64,000 nt of DNA from Muricea muricata (taxonomy: Eukaryota > Cnidaria > Anthozoa > Malacalcyonacea > Plexauridae): assembly GCA_963855995.1 (NCBI GenBank), contig OY979717.1, positions 48,652,244-48,716,243 of the forward strand, read 5' to 3'. The position numbers were made by a program, and so were the translations under genes. The notes beneath the pieces are model-generated. The model did not search any database. It was not told the DNA's origin and saw only the letters and a program-made list of their open reading frames with translations. Shown one piece after another: positions 1-11,446 of this stretch. Numbering within the stretch: position 1 is the stretch's first letter; every line of letters starts with the position of its first letter.

Positions 1-545
1 TCAACAGGTTGTGCTGTTGTAGTACAAATAAGGCTTCATGCAGCTTGTCAGTTGTCACTGATCTGCTGAGAATAATTTGCAGACTTGTTACAACTTTTTG
101 AAACAACTTGCAGCAAGCCTGTATGTAAATAACAAATTTTGGCAATAAATGAGGCCAAAACTGCTATTATCGTCAATTGCATGCTTGACAAAGAAAATGT
201 GAAGCAAGATTATGTTGAAGATATAAAGTTGAGACAAATCGCACTAACTTTATCAGGTCCACTGACAGTTAACGTTCATCTGGTTTGTAACACACTTTCA
301 AACCATCGTCAAAATTATATTGACATAATTTTTTAAATACCCCACCCCTGCCTAGGTTTCTCCCGATTCGCAAATGCAACCGTAATGAAAACGATTCCCT
401 TTCGTAAGCAAAAAAGTTTCTCGATACATTTCTTTATCAATACAATCATTTGTGAGCTGAAATTTCAAAGTAAAAATTAAAATTTGCTCTGTTTCAAATT
501 TCTGTTAATTTTTGCTATTTGACCAATTAATGAAAACGATGAAGC
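1..545. repeat. ~1.15 kb tandem repeat unit, partial copy A (5' piece)
   Basis: Matches the 3' half of the ~1.15 kb unit also seen at 12,500-12,900 and 13,680-14,110. Shared landmarks are cagcttgtcagttgtc, a run reading gttgaaga-tataaagttga, and the gaccaatt-atga tail. The unit is interrupted here by an unrelated insertion (about 546-1690) and resumes at about 1690. No reading frame is conserved between copies in this part. Confidence 0.7.
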
Positions 546-1690
546 TCCGTTTCAAATTTCTATTAAGGGTGTCCCAAAAAGCCGGAGACCAACTTGATTG
601 CTGAATGAAACTTAATCACATAAATTGACTAGTTTTTGTTTTTACGCTCGTTCATATGCCTTTCGAACCATAGAGATTATAAATAACACTAGAGAGGACA
701 TCGAGGGTAAAATTTGGGAGCGCGGCTATTGGGGGGCAAATTCAAATCCCGGATGTTCACTCATTCACGATGTCCCAGGCAAAAAAGTCATTTTAGATGA
801 GTTTTTCTGCTTTTTGAAATGTTTTTCCTCGTAAAAATATTGAAAATATAATTTCAGATCGTCTAAAATAATAAAAACAATTGAAAAAGTACTATTTTGC
901 CCACAAAACCGGCAGAACGACCTCAACAACGATGAGCAAAACATTTCATACAGATTTCTGCTGTTGCTAAGGTGGTTGCTAAGGAAGCATTAGCTCAGCC
1001 AATAAGCGCCTGGCCCTGCATCCGGGACTTGAATTTGCCCCCCAATAAACGCGTTCCCTTTTGTTATCAGTGAAAAAAATTACAATGCCTCCTCTAGTGT
1101 TATTTATAATCTCTATGTTTCGAACAAAGTATCCTGGTCTACTTGAAACAAGTAAAAAAAAATTGAGCGCAAGTGGTGAAGTGGTCATTTTGAAATGCGC
1201 TCCAAAAAGCACACAACTTGGTGCCACATGTTTAGATTGACATTAATGTTCACGTAATGTTCCACTGGAAAAATAATTCTTTTTGAAAATCATTTTATAC
1301 TAATTGACAGAAATACACAAAATACCAATAAAGAATATAAATGTCTTTTTTTTAAATGAGATTTCCAAACACAATTTTATCAGTGAAGATCAACAAACCA
1401 CGAAAAATGATATTAAAATGAGATAAATATTATGTTCACTAGATATGAAATCCAGATATTGACTTTGATGTAATGTAATAAAGCCCTATCTCAATGTTAG
1501 AAACTTCCAGTCGCGACGGTTAATTAGCCAATACTTGTGACTCGCTGGCTCAAAATTCATAGACATCCTATCCAAAGAAAGGTGAATGAATACACTTTTA
1601 AATGAGAATAAACACTAGTTTTACTGCTTAATATTCTTTTCAAATTTTAAACTTGAATGTAGAACTCTAATTTTCCTGGAACACCCAGTA
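546..1690. repeat. Insertion in repeat copy A, with inverted repeat
   Basis: About 1.14 kb absent from the other copies of the unit. It contains an imperfect inverted repeat: 655-760 (landmarks gagattataaataacactaga and attggggggcaaattc) pairs with 1010-1135 read on the other strand (gaatttgccccccaat, tctagtgttatttataatct). The outer ends carry ggtgtcccaaaaa (near 569) and a cctggaacaccc motif (near 1676), a weak suggestion of terminal inverted repeats. No transposase is visible. Confidence 0.5.
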
Positions 1691-2300
1691 TATTAGATCC
1701 AAATCTCGACCACATTGTGACGCGACTTCAACGAATATTATTTATGTTCATATTTCTTTGCCAAAAAACGACTATGCAACCACGAAATGAACTTCCAACC
1801 AAACACATACGAACCGCTAGGCCAACAACGCTAAACTGGCTGGTCGCAGCCAGTAAGCTATAGCAAGTTGCACTCCAGAGTGGCACTACTGCCATTCACT
1901 ATGCTGTTTATACATGCCCTCCTTTACTGTTTAACCTTCTCTTGCCTTTCTTGGTTGTTTTGTAGTAAAAGAACCACTCTGAATGCGCATTCTTCCTCCC
2001 AGGCTTTCCGAAGAAAAGAAAAGGAACGGTCATCAATAATTACTGTAAAGTCACCGTAAAGCAACATCAGTAATCTGTTTCCCGCTCAGAAGAAAGCGCT
2101 ACAACTCATCATCGTGGTTGCGAATGTTGTCTATGTTAGAGAACAAAGACGGGACACATACTATAGAAATGATCCTAAAAAGTACGGTCATACCGTGATG
2201 GCCCATTACCTGGTTTTTATTCCTCAATTTAATTGGTCATTGATTGTGGGAGGCAAAAGTTAATCATTGGCAATGCACATGCGCAAAGTTGACCAGATTC
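1690..2300. repeat. ~1.15 kb tandem repeat unit, copy A (3' piece)
   Basis: Contains the best conserved block of the unit, about 1965-2200, nearly identical to 12,205-12,330, 13,275-13,490 and 14,405-14,630. Landmarks are cgcattcttcctcccaggc and catcgtggttgcgaatgttg. One frame of this block stays open in copies A and C but has a TAG in copy D, so coding is not supported. Confidence 0.7.
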
Positions 2301-2639
2301 TGATGTAAGCGATGTTATCATCCAGAGCCATTTCAACGAAGATCATATAATCACAGCATTTCTAATGAGAGGCTAGTGACATCTAATCCCTGAGCCAATC
2401 AGCTGTCTTTAATTTCTGTGCCACTTGAGCAAAATGTTTCGTTGCTAACTTGTTATGGAGGAATGTTATGACGTAACCGAGGACTGATTTTGGAATGTAA
2501 AAAGTAAATGTAAAATATTCTGGGGACACGTTTGTGCCATATATGGAAGTTTGGGGCACCTTTGTGCTATAAATGGTAATGTCGTTTCCTCTCGCCTCAA
2601 ACGGTTTGATAGTCAGATGTTCCTACCCTCTCATTATTC

Positions 2640-3790
2640 ATTCCCTACAGGCTTGTAGAGATCAATGGCGGTGCGCGATTGGTATTTCTATAAAGACAAT
2701 AGAGTGCCTGAGTACAAGGCTGGACTCTGTCAAAAAGCAAGTATTCATAGGACATGGATTCGTGCAACACAATCTTGGGTCCCAACAACAGAGCCTGATC
2801 TGGAAGCTTGGACGCATCATAGTTCGATCTTTTTGTTCGTGTTTATGCTGACATGTGCACGGCCAAGACAATCAATTTTTGGCATAAGTTTGGCATAATC
2901 AATTTTTGGCATATAAAAATTCATAAAAATTTACGGTTGCCAAACCATGCATCATTAGTTCTGTCGAATAAACAATGAAAAACAAAGACCATTGTTAAAA
3001 GTTTGGCTAATTTGTTTACGTTGATCATCTGGCAGCAATGTCAGTGAAACTGTCTCAACATGCGATCCTAGCTAGCTCATTATCAGCCTCGTTATCAGGC
3101 GTTCCATTATTATATAGAGATCGATGGCAGTGCAATCTTGCGGGCTTGGTATTTCTATAAAAACAATAGAGCGCTTGAGTATGAGGCTGAACTTTGTTAA
3201 AATGCAAGTATTCATAGCTAGAAGTAGGACATGAATTCGTGCAACACAATGTTTGGTCCCAATATGTTCTGCGCATCGATCATTAGTTCTGTCGAAGAAA
3301 CAAAATCATAGTTTTGTAATACTTCGTAGCCTTTGTTACTTGTCGTGGTTTAAGTGACATTTAAGAATATGGTGGGCCACCTGCCCAAAATCAAGAGTCT
3401 GTCATTATCGGCCTCCATTATTTTTTTTGTTGTCGACTGCGTTTAGTTGTCGACTGACACAGTCAAGACTTTTTAAACGATACATTAAATTTTGGAGCAT
3501 ACATATGTAGTTCATTGATAGGAATATGCGAAAATATGCCATAGTCAATCAGATGTGATCTGGAAACTTGGCCACATCATAGTTCAATCTTTTTGTTCGT
3601 GTTTTTGCTGACATGTGCACTGTCAAGACAATCAATATCAATTTTTGGCATAAGTTTGGCATAATCAATTTTTGGCATTGAAAAATAAATGAATTAATGA
3701 AATTAAAAATCTGATTCCCCGTTGCCAGATTTCTTGTATAATTAGGTCAAACCATGCCCATTAGTTCTGCTGAATAAACAATGAAAAACA
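2640..3790. repeat. Local direct duplication
   Basis: About 2655-2960 is repeated, broken into two pieces, at 3115-3300 and 3545-3680. Shared landmarks are ggtatttctataaa, agtattcatag, gattcgtgcaacacaat and ggcataagtttggcataat. A diverged relative of the 3' piece lies in block 2 near 17,380-17,570. No protein is conserved in any frame. Confidence 0.6.
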
Positions 3791-3800
3791 TATATATATA

Positions 3801-4162
3801 CAGGGTGTCCCAAAAAAACCCCAAAAAACTATTGAAAATGATCTGCTGTTAGAATTTCAATGCCTAGCACTAAATTGAACCCACGAGTGGATAAACTATT
3901 GACATAACCGTCATAATTAATAGTAATACTCAGTGTTAACCATTTTTATGCCAGACAAAAGGCTAAACCTACAAGTGCATATTAAAAAGGCAAATTTTAT
4001 GCATGGGTTATTTTAGCCTATTCAATTTTGTTTTTATCAATATTCCCATGAGCAAAACAAACGTGCTTTACAAAGATATTTTAATTTTTTAACAAGTACT
4101 AGGGCATTCAAATGTTAACAATAGGTGATTTCAATAGTTTTTGGGTTTTTTGGGACACCCTG
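3801..4162. mobile_element. MITE, 362 bp, TA target duplication (Tc1/mariner-like)
   Basis: Terminal inverted repeats begin cagggtgtcccaaaaa and end tttttgggacaccctg, with longer imperfect pairing inside (ccccaaaaaactattga against tcaatagtttttggg). TA dinucleotides flank both ends (3799-3800 and 4163-4164). There is no internal reading frame. Ends reading CAGGGTGT with TA target sites are typical of mariner-superfamily non-autonomous elements. Confidence 0.82.
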
Positions 4163-4667
4163 TAGAGCATTCTATTTGTTAAAAGTTTGGCTAATTTAAT
4201 CAATGGTAGGTTTCGGCAATTCCGTTTTTCACTAAATCTTGATTTTTGAAAACTGAATTTTGCACAAATTTCAGGTTTCTACTTTTTACTGTTTTTGGTT
4301 GACACGAATTCCCTACCCTTTTTCGCGTTTTCCATCAGTTTGATATAACGTGCAATAAGGGTACCCTTTTTTGATAAATATGTCAAAAAATGTCCACCTT
4401 TCTTCATCTTATCACAGAGAATTGAAAAGCAGCGAAAAGGGTAGCTTTTTCGAGCTTATCGCTTCCGGACAAAAAGCTGAAAAAAGGATACCCTTTTTGA
4501 GCTTATTGCGCGGAGGCAGAAAGCAAACAAAAAGGTGTCTTATCAGATGAAGACTTCCTGAAAGATTAGCAGCAAAATGGTAGCGCGCAATTTTGAACTT
4601 AATATATAATCTATGATAATTTTTTGGCGCAAAATTCGTCACCGTCTGTCGTACTGTTTACATCAGT

Positions 4668-5322
4668 ATGGAGTATTTAGAGGCAAATATCGAGCAAATT
4701 CGACTGTGTGTAAAAGAAAATTATACTCATCGTATGATCAGCGATACGCTGAAGCAAAATTTTCCTGAAGTAACGAGAGGGTTTTCGGAAAGAAATATAC
4801 GACTATTTTGCTCGCAACAAGAAATCCATAAAAGAAGTGATTTGGATGAAGTTGATAGTATTGTCGAAGATTCGATACGCGAGGTATGTATTAATATGCA
4901 CATTCATAATTTGTGTGGAAAAGTTGCACACAGTTTATAGCGCCATATCGGGTTTTATCTAGTTTTATACTTCGATTAAATTCTTATTAAATATTGAATA
5001 GGTTGCGGCAACATATGGAAGGAAAATGACTGCTGGGTATATTCGAAGCAAAGGTCAGGTTCTAAGTCGATCTCAGATTCGCAAATCACTTCAACGGATT
5101 AATCCAACCGATCACGAAAGGAGAAGAGCTGACACAGTTCGTGTAAGAAATCCAATTCCATATAATGCAGCATATTATGGACATAAATTACACTGTGATC
5201 AAAACGAGAAGATGGCTGCACATTATTTGCTTTCAACGAAGGATGCAGTTCCAAAATAGTTCGAATGTTCTGCATGCCTAAGAAAAACGAAACCATCGTG
5301 TATTCTCAGTTCAGGTTCCATG
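4668..5322 (+). pseudogene. Integrase/DDE-type transposase N-terminal part, left arm (broken)
   Basis: Exon 1 is 4668-4883 (72 codons, ends at GAG before a gtatgt donor). Exon 2 begins at 5002 after an atag acceptor and continues in frame (VAATYGRKMTAGYI). The protein starts MEYLEANIEQIRLCVKENY and has an HRMISDTLKQNFPEV stretch like a helix-turn-helix region. Exon 2 reaches NPIPYNAAYYGHKLHCDQNEK, which I read as the start of the integrase catalytic core; the D of HCDQNEK would be the first acidic residue. A ~10-nt deletion just after the DQNEK codons, relative to the right arm, shifts the frame; the following bases still encode a family-like segment (KIVRMFCMPKKN) in another frame. Similar integrase-core proteins of unknown role are common in cnidarian and fish genomes (from memory). 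Dead copy. Confidence 0.72.
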
Positions 5323-6340
5323 GTCTACTCTTGTCGTAAAAGGTTTATGTGTTATGTGTTAAAAATATATATAAAACATTGTAATCATATAGTAGCATGC
5401 ATGAAAACGTGATGAGACATAAATTTTGCGTGCCTTGTAATGGTAACACCCAATCCCACATAAGCACGTCACGGACATGACTTGGGATGGTGTGGTAGAT
5501 TGTGGTGAGATTATGAACCACAGAATAGGAACAAATATATCAGTAAACATGTTCCATTTACGTAAAGGAACTTGTGGGTAGTAAAATATGTATTCTTGTT
5601 CTGATAGTATAAATAGAGGTTAAAAGTGAATGTGAGTTAGGTGGTATGGATACAGTTGTGTGTGTTGGTTGAGTTCGCATTGTGGAGCGCGTGAGTCGCA
5701 TAGAAGTGAGTGAATTGATGAAACGCAAGTGTGTTGGGTACTTCTGAATAATATCAGACATTGCAAAACGACGTGCACTAAACAAGTGTAAATATTTGTA
5801 CTTAATAAATATAACAAAAAATACAGTCCCAATTGTGAAGTGTCTTGGATCGTGAGCCAGTAACCAGCGTGACTTAAATCGCAATAAGTTACGCGACAAC
5901 TCTAATCATGTCCCAAATACCCTCTTGGAGCAAAATCTCCCAACGAAAATTGTTCAATAAGTCTTCGTTAAGAGTTAATTATGGCTTATCATACGAATTG
6001 TATTTATTCGCACATTTCGCATAATTGTACAGTAAATGCTTTAATAAATGTCATGAAGATTGGTGGTGACTAAATTTTCGTATCAATTTGTTTTTGCTAT
6101 ATGCATGCATGTCCGTCAAGCATCAAGCACAGAATCTTTTTCAACATTAATTTGACATGCGCTATTTAAAAAAACCCTGAATGCGTTTTAAGTTTTAAGT
6201 TTATGCACCACCGGAAAAAGCGAATTAGTTTTCTGTCACCGTTAAAACACGCCGCATGTACAATTGGTAAACATACAAAATTCTTGCACAGTTTAATTTA
6301 TAGCACTATTTATTTCAGTGCATAACAGGTAAACTGTTTA
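5323..6340. other. Unique core of the fold-back transposon
   Basis: About 1 kb between the inverted arms, not repeated elsewhere in the window. It has a TATA-like tataaatag near 5609 followed ~200 bp later by an aataaa near 5807, a promoter-plus-polyA spacing that resembles an LTR. I could not find matching TG...CA ends with a target duplication. No convincing protein was found on either strand. Confidence 0.35.
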
Positions 6341-6986
6341 GGACCACAAACCTGAACTGAGAATACACGATGGTTGCGTTTTTCTTAGGCATGCAGAACA
6401 TTCGAACTATTTTGGAACTGCATCCTTCGTTGAAAGCAAATAATGTGCAGCCATATCTAGAAAGCTTCTCATTTTGATCACAGTGTAATTTATGTCCATA
6501 ATATGCTGCATTATATGGAATTGGATTTCTTACACGAACTGTGTCAGCTCTTCTCCTTTCGTGATCGGTTGGATTAATCCGTTGAAGTGATTTGCGAATC
6601 TGAGATCGACTTAGAACCTGACCTTTGCTTCGAACCTGACCTTTGCTTCGAACCTGACCTTTGCTTTTAATAAGAATTTAATCGAAGTATAAAACTAGAT
6701 AAAACCCGATATGGCACTATAAACTCTGCGCAACTTTTCCACACAAATTATGAATGTGCATATTAATACATACCTCGCGTATCGAATCTTCGACAATACT
6801 ATCTTCATCCAAATCACTTCTTTTATGGATTTCGTGTTGCGAGCAAAATAGTCGTATACTTCTTTCCGAAAACCCTCTCGTTACTTCAGGAAAATTTTGC
6901 TTCCGCCTATCGCTGATCATACGATGAGTATAATTTTCTTTTACCCACAGTTGAATTTGCTCGATATTTGCCTCTAAATACTCCAT
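6340..6986 (-). pseudogene. Integrase/DDE-type transposase N-terminal part, right arm (broken)
   Basis: Reverse-complement counterpart of the left-arm gene. Exon 1 occupies 6771-6986 approximately and encodes MEYLEANIEQIQLWVKENY. It differs from the left arm by substitutions (TLKQ to RRKQ) and lost one codon of the DEVDSIVED stretch. The intron-exon junction of exon 2 is deleted and an 18-bp unit (cgaagcaaaggtcaggtt) stands there in about three tandem copies near 6610-6667. The integrase region at 6460-6540 keeps an uninterrupted DQNEKLSRYGC reading that the left arm has lost. The two arms therefore decayed independently. Confidence 0.7.
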
Positions 6987-7469
6987 ACTGATGTAAACAG
7001 TGCGACAGACGGTAACGAATTTTGCGCCAAAAAGTTATCATAGATTATATATTAAGTTCAAAATTGCGCGCGACCATTTTGTCGCTAATCTTTCAGGAAG
7101 TCCTCATCTGATAAGACACCTTTTTGTTTGCTTTCTGCCTCCGCGCAATAAGCTCAAAAAGGGTACCCTTTTTTCAGCTTTTTGTCCGGCAGCGATAAGC
7201 TCGAAAAAGCTACCTTTTTCGCTGCTTTTCAATTCTCTGTGATAAGATGAAAAAAGGTGGACATTTTTTGACATATTTATCAAAAAAGGGTACCCTTATT
7301 GCACGTTATATCAAACTGATGGAAAACGCGAAAAAGGGTAGGGAATTCGTGTCAATCAAAAACAGTAAAATGTAGAAACCTGAAATTTGTGCAAAATTCA
7401 GTTTTCAAAAATCAGGATTTAGTGAAAAACGGAATTGCCGAAACCTACCACTGATTTAATTTGTTTATG

Positions 7470-8690
7470 TCATCTGGCAACTGGTGGGCGTTTGATAAAT
7501 TAAATTTTTTGGCAGTTATAATTATGCTGAGAGTTGCTGAATTGTGAACGTCAAATGCTTAGTCACAACTACGAAACTATATAGTCTAAATCCAAGGCTT
7601 GTTTCATAGTTTAGGTTCATCAGTCTGTATTAAGCCAGTTGTCGACGTCCACCACGTATCGTAGTTTAATGTTGTTGCATCGTTTTGGTATACGAAAAGT
7701 CTTTCACTGTTGTTTTCTCATCTTGCTGTGTGCTTTTAACTGCACTACAGCCCAATGTCAAAGATTTTTGAATTCAAATTATCATCAGTTTTGCCTGTTT
7801 CCTGTTTATATCTACGCCTTTTCCGGGGAGGATCTTGCCGGGGAAGTTTGGTAATTGTGCGTTGTTAAAGTATCTACCTGAAATGCAGGGTGAATAAAAA
7901 ACTAAACCCTTTTAAACTCAAATAAACTATAAGCATATTGTAACATTTTGACAACTCTATCCCTCGTCAAATTATATACATAAATGATAACATCACAAGT
8001 TCTAAGATATGTCTCCCGATGATGTGTATTGAGACTGCATAGCGCATCGTAATACAAATTTCAAAAAGTTTACTTAATTTTAGGACAACCTTTATACCAT
8101 GTTTCGGCTCTCCCAGAAATGTACCCCTTAGAAATCTTTCTTCTGTCCATATTTAACTTTATGAATACCTTTAGGAGTTCACTTTCATCGTACATGAGTA
8201 CGAAAGTATTTACAATTTCTCTTTGTACAAATAATTTACCATATGCGACACTTGGCCGCATAAGTACAGTGCAGAGATAGCTACAGTGTGTCCTAAAAAA
8301 GTTCATGAATAAATGCATGCAAGGTAAATCTTAACGTGTTTTTATTTCGGTTACTCTTATTTTCGTCAAATTCTCCAATAATAACTTAATCGGGTTAGCA
8401 ACTCGAAGCATACACGGGGCCTGAAAGTATAGTTCTAGTTCAAACTATTATCTCGGATCCATTTAGATGTCAAATTCTAGAAATGTATCATCTGAAACAG
8501 GCCTAAGATATTAGATTGACTTGCGTTGCTCAATAGTCGGTTTAACCATTCTTAATTAATATCTGACGTTTTTGTGATATAAATTCTAGATGCTCGCTAA
8601 CGTATGTGTTAAAAAGTTTACTTCCTCTGTCTTGGCCGTACCCGGAAAATGCGTAAAACGGGAAAGGAAAAGCTAAAGTTTACCCGCGGC
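7470..8690. other. Duplicated intergenic sequence upstream of peptide gene 1
   Basis: Partly alignable with 19,190-20,340: landmarks gctgagag-tgctga, tgtgtgctttta, cagttttgcctgtttcctgttt and gccttttccggggaagat. A 61-codon frame at 7669-7854 starts with a signal-peptide-like stretch, but the block 2 counterpart is interrupted, so I do not call it a gene. Confidence 0.5.
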
Positions 8691-8920
8691 ACCTTCGTTA
8701 ACAGGAAATGAGAATGCCTTGAAGTGGGCTGCTTACGTATATGGACAGCTTGTATAAAAAGGTCAACTTGATCAAAAAATACACGACAGCGATTACTTCG
8801 AATAAAGACAATATTATAATTTAACGTTTCGACTTCAAGTGCAAAACTATCCAGTCATTCGGCGATATCATTGTAACAGATTTGAACCTTGTTGGTGAAC
8901 AGTCGCGGGGTGTTTAAAGA
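8690..8920 (+). promoter_or_regulatory. Promoter and 5' UTR of peptide gene 1
   Basis: TATA box tataaaaa at 8753-8760, 160 bp before the start codon. The segment cttgtataaaaaggtcaactt is matched almost base for base before peptide gene 2 (20,424-20,445), as are upstream pieces (tacccgc, cttgaagtgggct, ttacgtatatggac) and the leader (gcaaaactatccagtc, gcagatttgaaccttgttg). Compared with gene 2, this leader carries about 60 extra bases after the TATA region. Conservation in the paralog is the main argument that it is functional. Confidence 0.68.
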
Positions 8921-9616
8921 ATGACAAAAGTAACCAATGTTATACTGTTGTGCCTCTTGCTTAGTTTGGCAGGTAAGCTGAATATAATAGCCTAAATTAA
9001 TCAAGCTTATTCAAGCTGGTTTATAATGACATGATGCATGGGCACAACAGAATACGTTACGTTTTGTTAATGTCCGATTGAAGTAAAAAGGGCTGGTTGA
9101 TTTTAAATGCACCGAATCACCAGTTCATGCCAAGGTCATGTTCTCGCACACATTTTCTGAAGAATTATACGAAGTGTGATGAGTCCAGTTGCTTCGTTAT
9201 AAATCCCATTTTAAACGTTACGTACGTACTTTGTTGCATCATAATTATGTTGTCAAACACCTATTATTAAGCTAGTACCCTTGCAGTTTTTGTGTTGATT
9301 CAATTTAACACTTCCACACAAAAATATTTTTTAAGAGTCTTAAATGCAGTTTCTTGTGCTGTTTCTGATGATGTCATCATTTGTCAGCCTTATCGTTGAA
9401 CACGAAAATTTCCATTCCTTGCTTAAACAAGCTTTTACATTTTATTGGTTAGAATTTCCATGTCCTTCTTCGAGCTGGCTATTTAGAAGAAAATATAATC
9501 TTCATCGTGACGAAAAAACTGGCTGGTACACATTTACTTGTAAAGGCAATGTTACACCCGACGGATATGGACCAAACAAAGATACTGCAAAATATCTTGC
9601 AAGGAAAGCCTGCTGA
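8921..9616 (+). CDS. Small secreted basic peptide, paralog 1
   Basis: Two exons, 8921-8972 and 9453-9616 (stop TGA 9614-9616). The donor is gtaagc, the acceptor ttag, and the intron is phase 1 and splits a Glu codon. The 71-residue precursor begins MTKVTNVILLCLLLSLA, a classic signal peptide, and the mature part would be about 54 residues starting EFPC. It is rich in Lys and Arg (WLFRRKYNLHRDEKTGWY near the start, KYLARKAC at the end). It has three Cys, at mature positions 4, 30 and 54, an odd number that leaves one unpaired or able to form a dimer. I recognise no known family. Size, secretion and charge suggest an antimicrobial or signalling peptide, but that is inference. A near-identical gene lies 11.6 kb downstream. 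Confidence 0.78.
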
Positions 9617-9756
9617 AACTGAGAGATGTTTATAGCAGCACACAACAAAAGACGAAATTCAAGTTAATATTATAAATTACTGCATGGTCACAAATGACCT
9701 TGGACGGACATTGTAAAGAAGTGGTGCTTGTAGCTTAGTTTTAGTGCAAACTACTT

Positions 9757-9762
9757 AATAAA
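9757..9762 (+). terminator. Polyadenylation signal of peptide gene 1
   Basis: AATAAA 141 bp after the stop codon. The surrounding 3' UTR (ggacggacatcgta-like, then ttttaaagtga) is also found after peptide gene 2. Confidence 0.6.
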
Positions 9763-9869
9763 ATGCAGTCCTAACATGTTTTAAAGTGAAATAATTTTGG
9801 GTTTTATTTTGTTACGTATAGGTGGTGTTTTTGCCCTCATATTTAAGTAATTAAATATTTTCCGTCGTG

Positions 9870-11270
9870 TTCCCACACAATCTCTCGGGTTTTCAATTGC
9901 CAGTCGTGTTGATCTACCTGCATATCGTGAGAAAATGTTTTGTATTTCTTTTATAATATAACACAAAAAATCTAAAGTTACTCCAAGGGATGAGCGATGG
10001 GAAATTTTCCGTGTTGACATCAACACAGCTCTCAGCCAATGAGCGTTCAGAATTTGCAAATGCTTTATAGTAAATCATATATAATCCATTATTAATTTAT
10101 TATCAGCGTATGAAACGCCAAAAAGCTTTTGTGTACGTTAAAAAGCGAGGCATACAATTTGAGGTGTTTTGTAGGCTGGTAATAAACGATTTCAAGTTGA
10201 TTATAAGGCTTCTCTGACAAACTTCAATTTAGCAAAAAATTCGGTTTAAAAGAGTTACTTACTTTATGAGTGTTTATATTACCGTGGTATTAAGACAGCG
10301 ATATGGTGGTGGTTTCCTTGTATTTTAAAGATTATGTATGAATTAACAAAGAGAATGAGACGCACAGTTGTATCAATAGAAATTGGAATCCTCCCGAAAA
10401 ATTGTGTGGCAACACGAGTCGAGCAAATAAATAAAAAAAATTCTGCAGTGGTACCAAGTGTGTAAAACAATACATCATTTTTGATCATTTTGGAAACCTT
10501 AAAATCTTAAATGCAATAAAGTATTTTAGACAAATCCTTTTTGTTCTTTTAGTTAGAAGAACTGACGTCATGTAAGCTAATTTTGAAGAATGAAACAATC
10601 AGAAAACTCATTTGCGCTCCCTTCGTCTCGATATTCAACCTATTTTTTAATTGCTGATTGATTGTGAGAGGCAGAAATGAACATTCGTATTGTAGATGTG
10701 CAATATCAAAAACTACTGAGGAATATCACTGCCACTATCGTCCTACACGTGCCTGTAAAGAAAAATGTGAACAACATTATGTTGAAAATATAAGGTTGAA
10801 AGTATAGTGCTAACTTAACCAGGTTTACTGATAGTTGAGTTGATTTGGAACACATTATCATATAATTTTAAATAGAATACACTCCGCCAGCCCAGCGCAA
10901 AAAGTATGATGGGCATTATTAATTAATAGCCATCTTCATATTCATTACCTGGAAAACCTATTGAAGCACGTTATATTTTGAGATCGGTGGCCATGTTGAA
11001 TGACCCTACCCAGAGTGAATTGATGTAGTCCATGTCTGAAAACTGATTTCTTTGAAAGCTTTTGCCATAAAAGGTACGTAATTTGTTTACTTCAAATTGT
11101 ACTATAAAACTGTACATCCTTTAATAGAAATCTATAGCATTCCCTTTCAAGTGGGTCATCCAACATGGCCGCAATTCTAAAAATATAGCTTACTTCCGGC
11201 TTCAAAACCCAACAATAGATGCGCTATCCAGCTTTAATACATATCAGTGGAACCCTGACCCGAATGGCGA
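9870..11270. other. Intergenic, no gene seen
   Basis: About 1.4 kb between peptide gene 1 and the hAT-like MITE. I found no spliceable frame or recognisable protein. A short piece near 10,660-10,850 (gattgtgagaggcag, then gttgaaaatataaggttga) is a diverged fragment of the ~1.15 kb repeat unit. Confidence 0.5.
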
Positions 11271-11278
11271 TCTTAATG

Positions 11279-11446
11279 CAATGGCGTAGTTAAGGGGGGT
11301 GGGGCGACCACCCCCCCCAATGGTGTTCAAGACCATTCGAAAAGTCTAATTCTGTGTCGAAGTTGAGGGGCGGACCCTCTAGAATGCCTTCACCGCTTGC
11401 TACTTGCCCTCCCCTCCTCAAAACAATGACCCTGTATACGCCACTG
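11279..11446. mobile_element. hAT-like MITE, 168 bp, perfect 8-bp target duplication
   Basis: Ends are caatggcgtag and tacgccactg, an inverted pair of the CAGTGGCGTA type. It is flanked by the 8-bp direct repeat tcttaatg (11,271-11,278 and 11,447-11,454). Eight-bp duplications with CAGTGGCG-like ends are the hAT signature. The interior has G and C runs and no reading frame. Confidence 0.88.

Larger units (their letters stand above)
4201..7453. mobile_element. Fold-back transposon with long inverted arms
   Basis: A 3253-bp element bounded by inverted termini: the left starts caatggtaggtttcggcaat and the right ends in the reverse complement (attgccgaaacctaccactg). A 7-bp direct repeat, atttaat, flanks it (4194-4200 and 7454-7460), which is a target site duplication. 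The inverted arms run about 4201-5322 and 6340-7453, so the element is two head-on copies of one ~1.1 kb transposon end around a ~1 kb unique core. Each arm carries the 5' part of an integrase-like gene pointing toward the centre. The same position in block 2 is empty. Confidence 0.85.
1..9870. repeat. Segmental duplication, block 1
   Basis: Block 1 of a tandem segmental duplication, collinear with block 2 (about 13,262-21,610). Anchors in the same order are: the ~1.15 kb unit at 1952-2280 with 14,393-14,715; the stretch around 3340-3490 (containing tggtgggc and ctgcccaaaa, then ttgttgtcga) with 15,010-15,190; the stretch around 3640-3790 with 17,390-17,570; and 7470-9850 with 19,190-21,600. 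The last pair includes the secreted peptide genes. Size differences are partly explained by later insertions in block 1 (MITE 3801-4162, fold-back transposon 4201-7453). Similarity was judged by eye, so the block edges are approximate. Confidence 0.75.

Noticed and set aside
5340-5935. Solo LTR in the core of the fold-back transposon
   Set aside because: TATA and polyA signals are suggestive, but no TG...CA ends with a matching target duplication could be found.
7669-7854. 61-codon frame with signal-peptide-like start and several Cys upstream of peptide gene 1
   Set aside because: The duplicated counterpart (19,340-19,560) is interrupted by stops and lacks the start, and there is no promoter or splice support.
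8070-8318. 82-codon minus-strand frame
   Set aside because: It spans repeat-like ends (ttttaggaca and tgtcctaaaa); no splice or family support.
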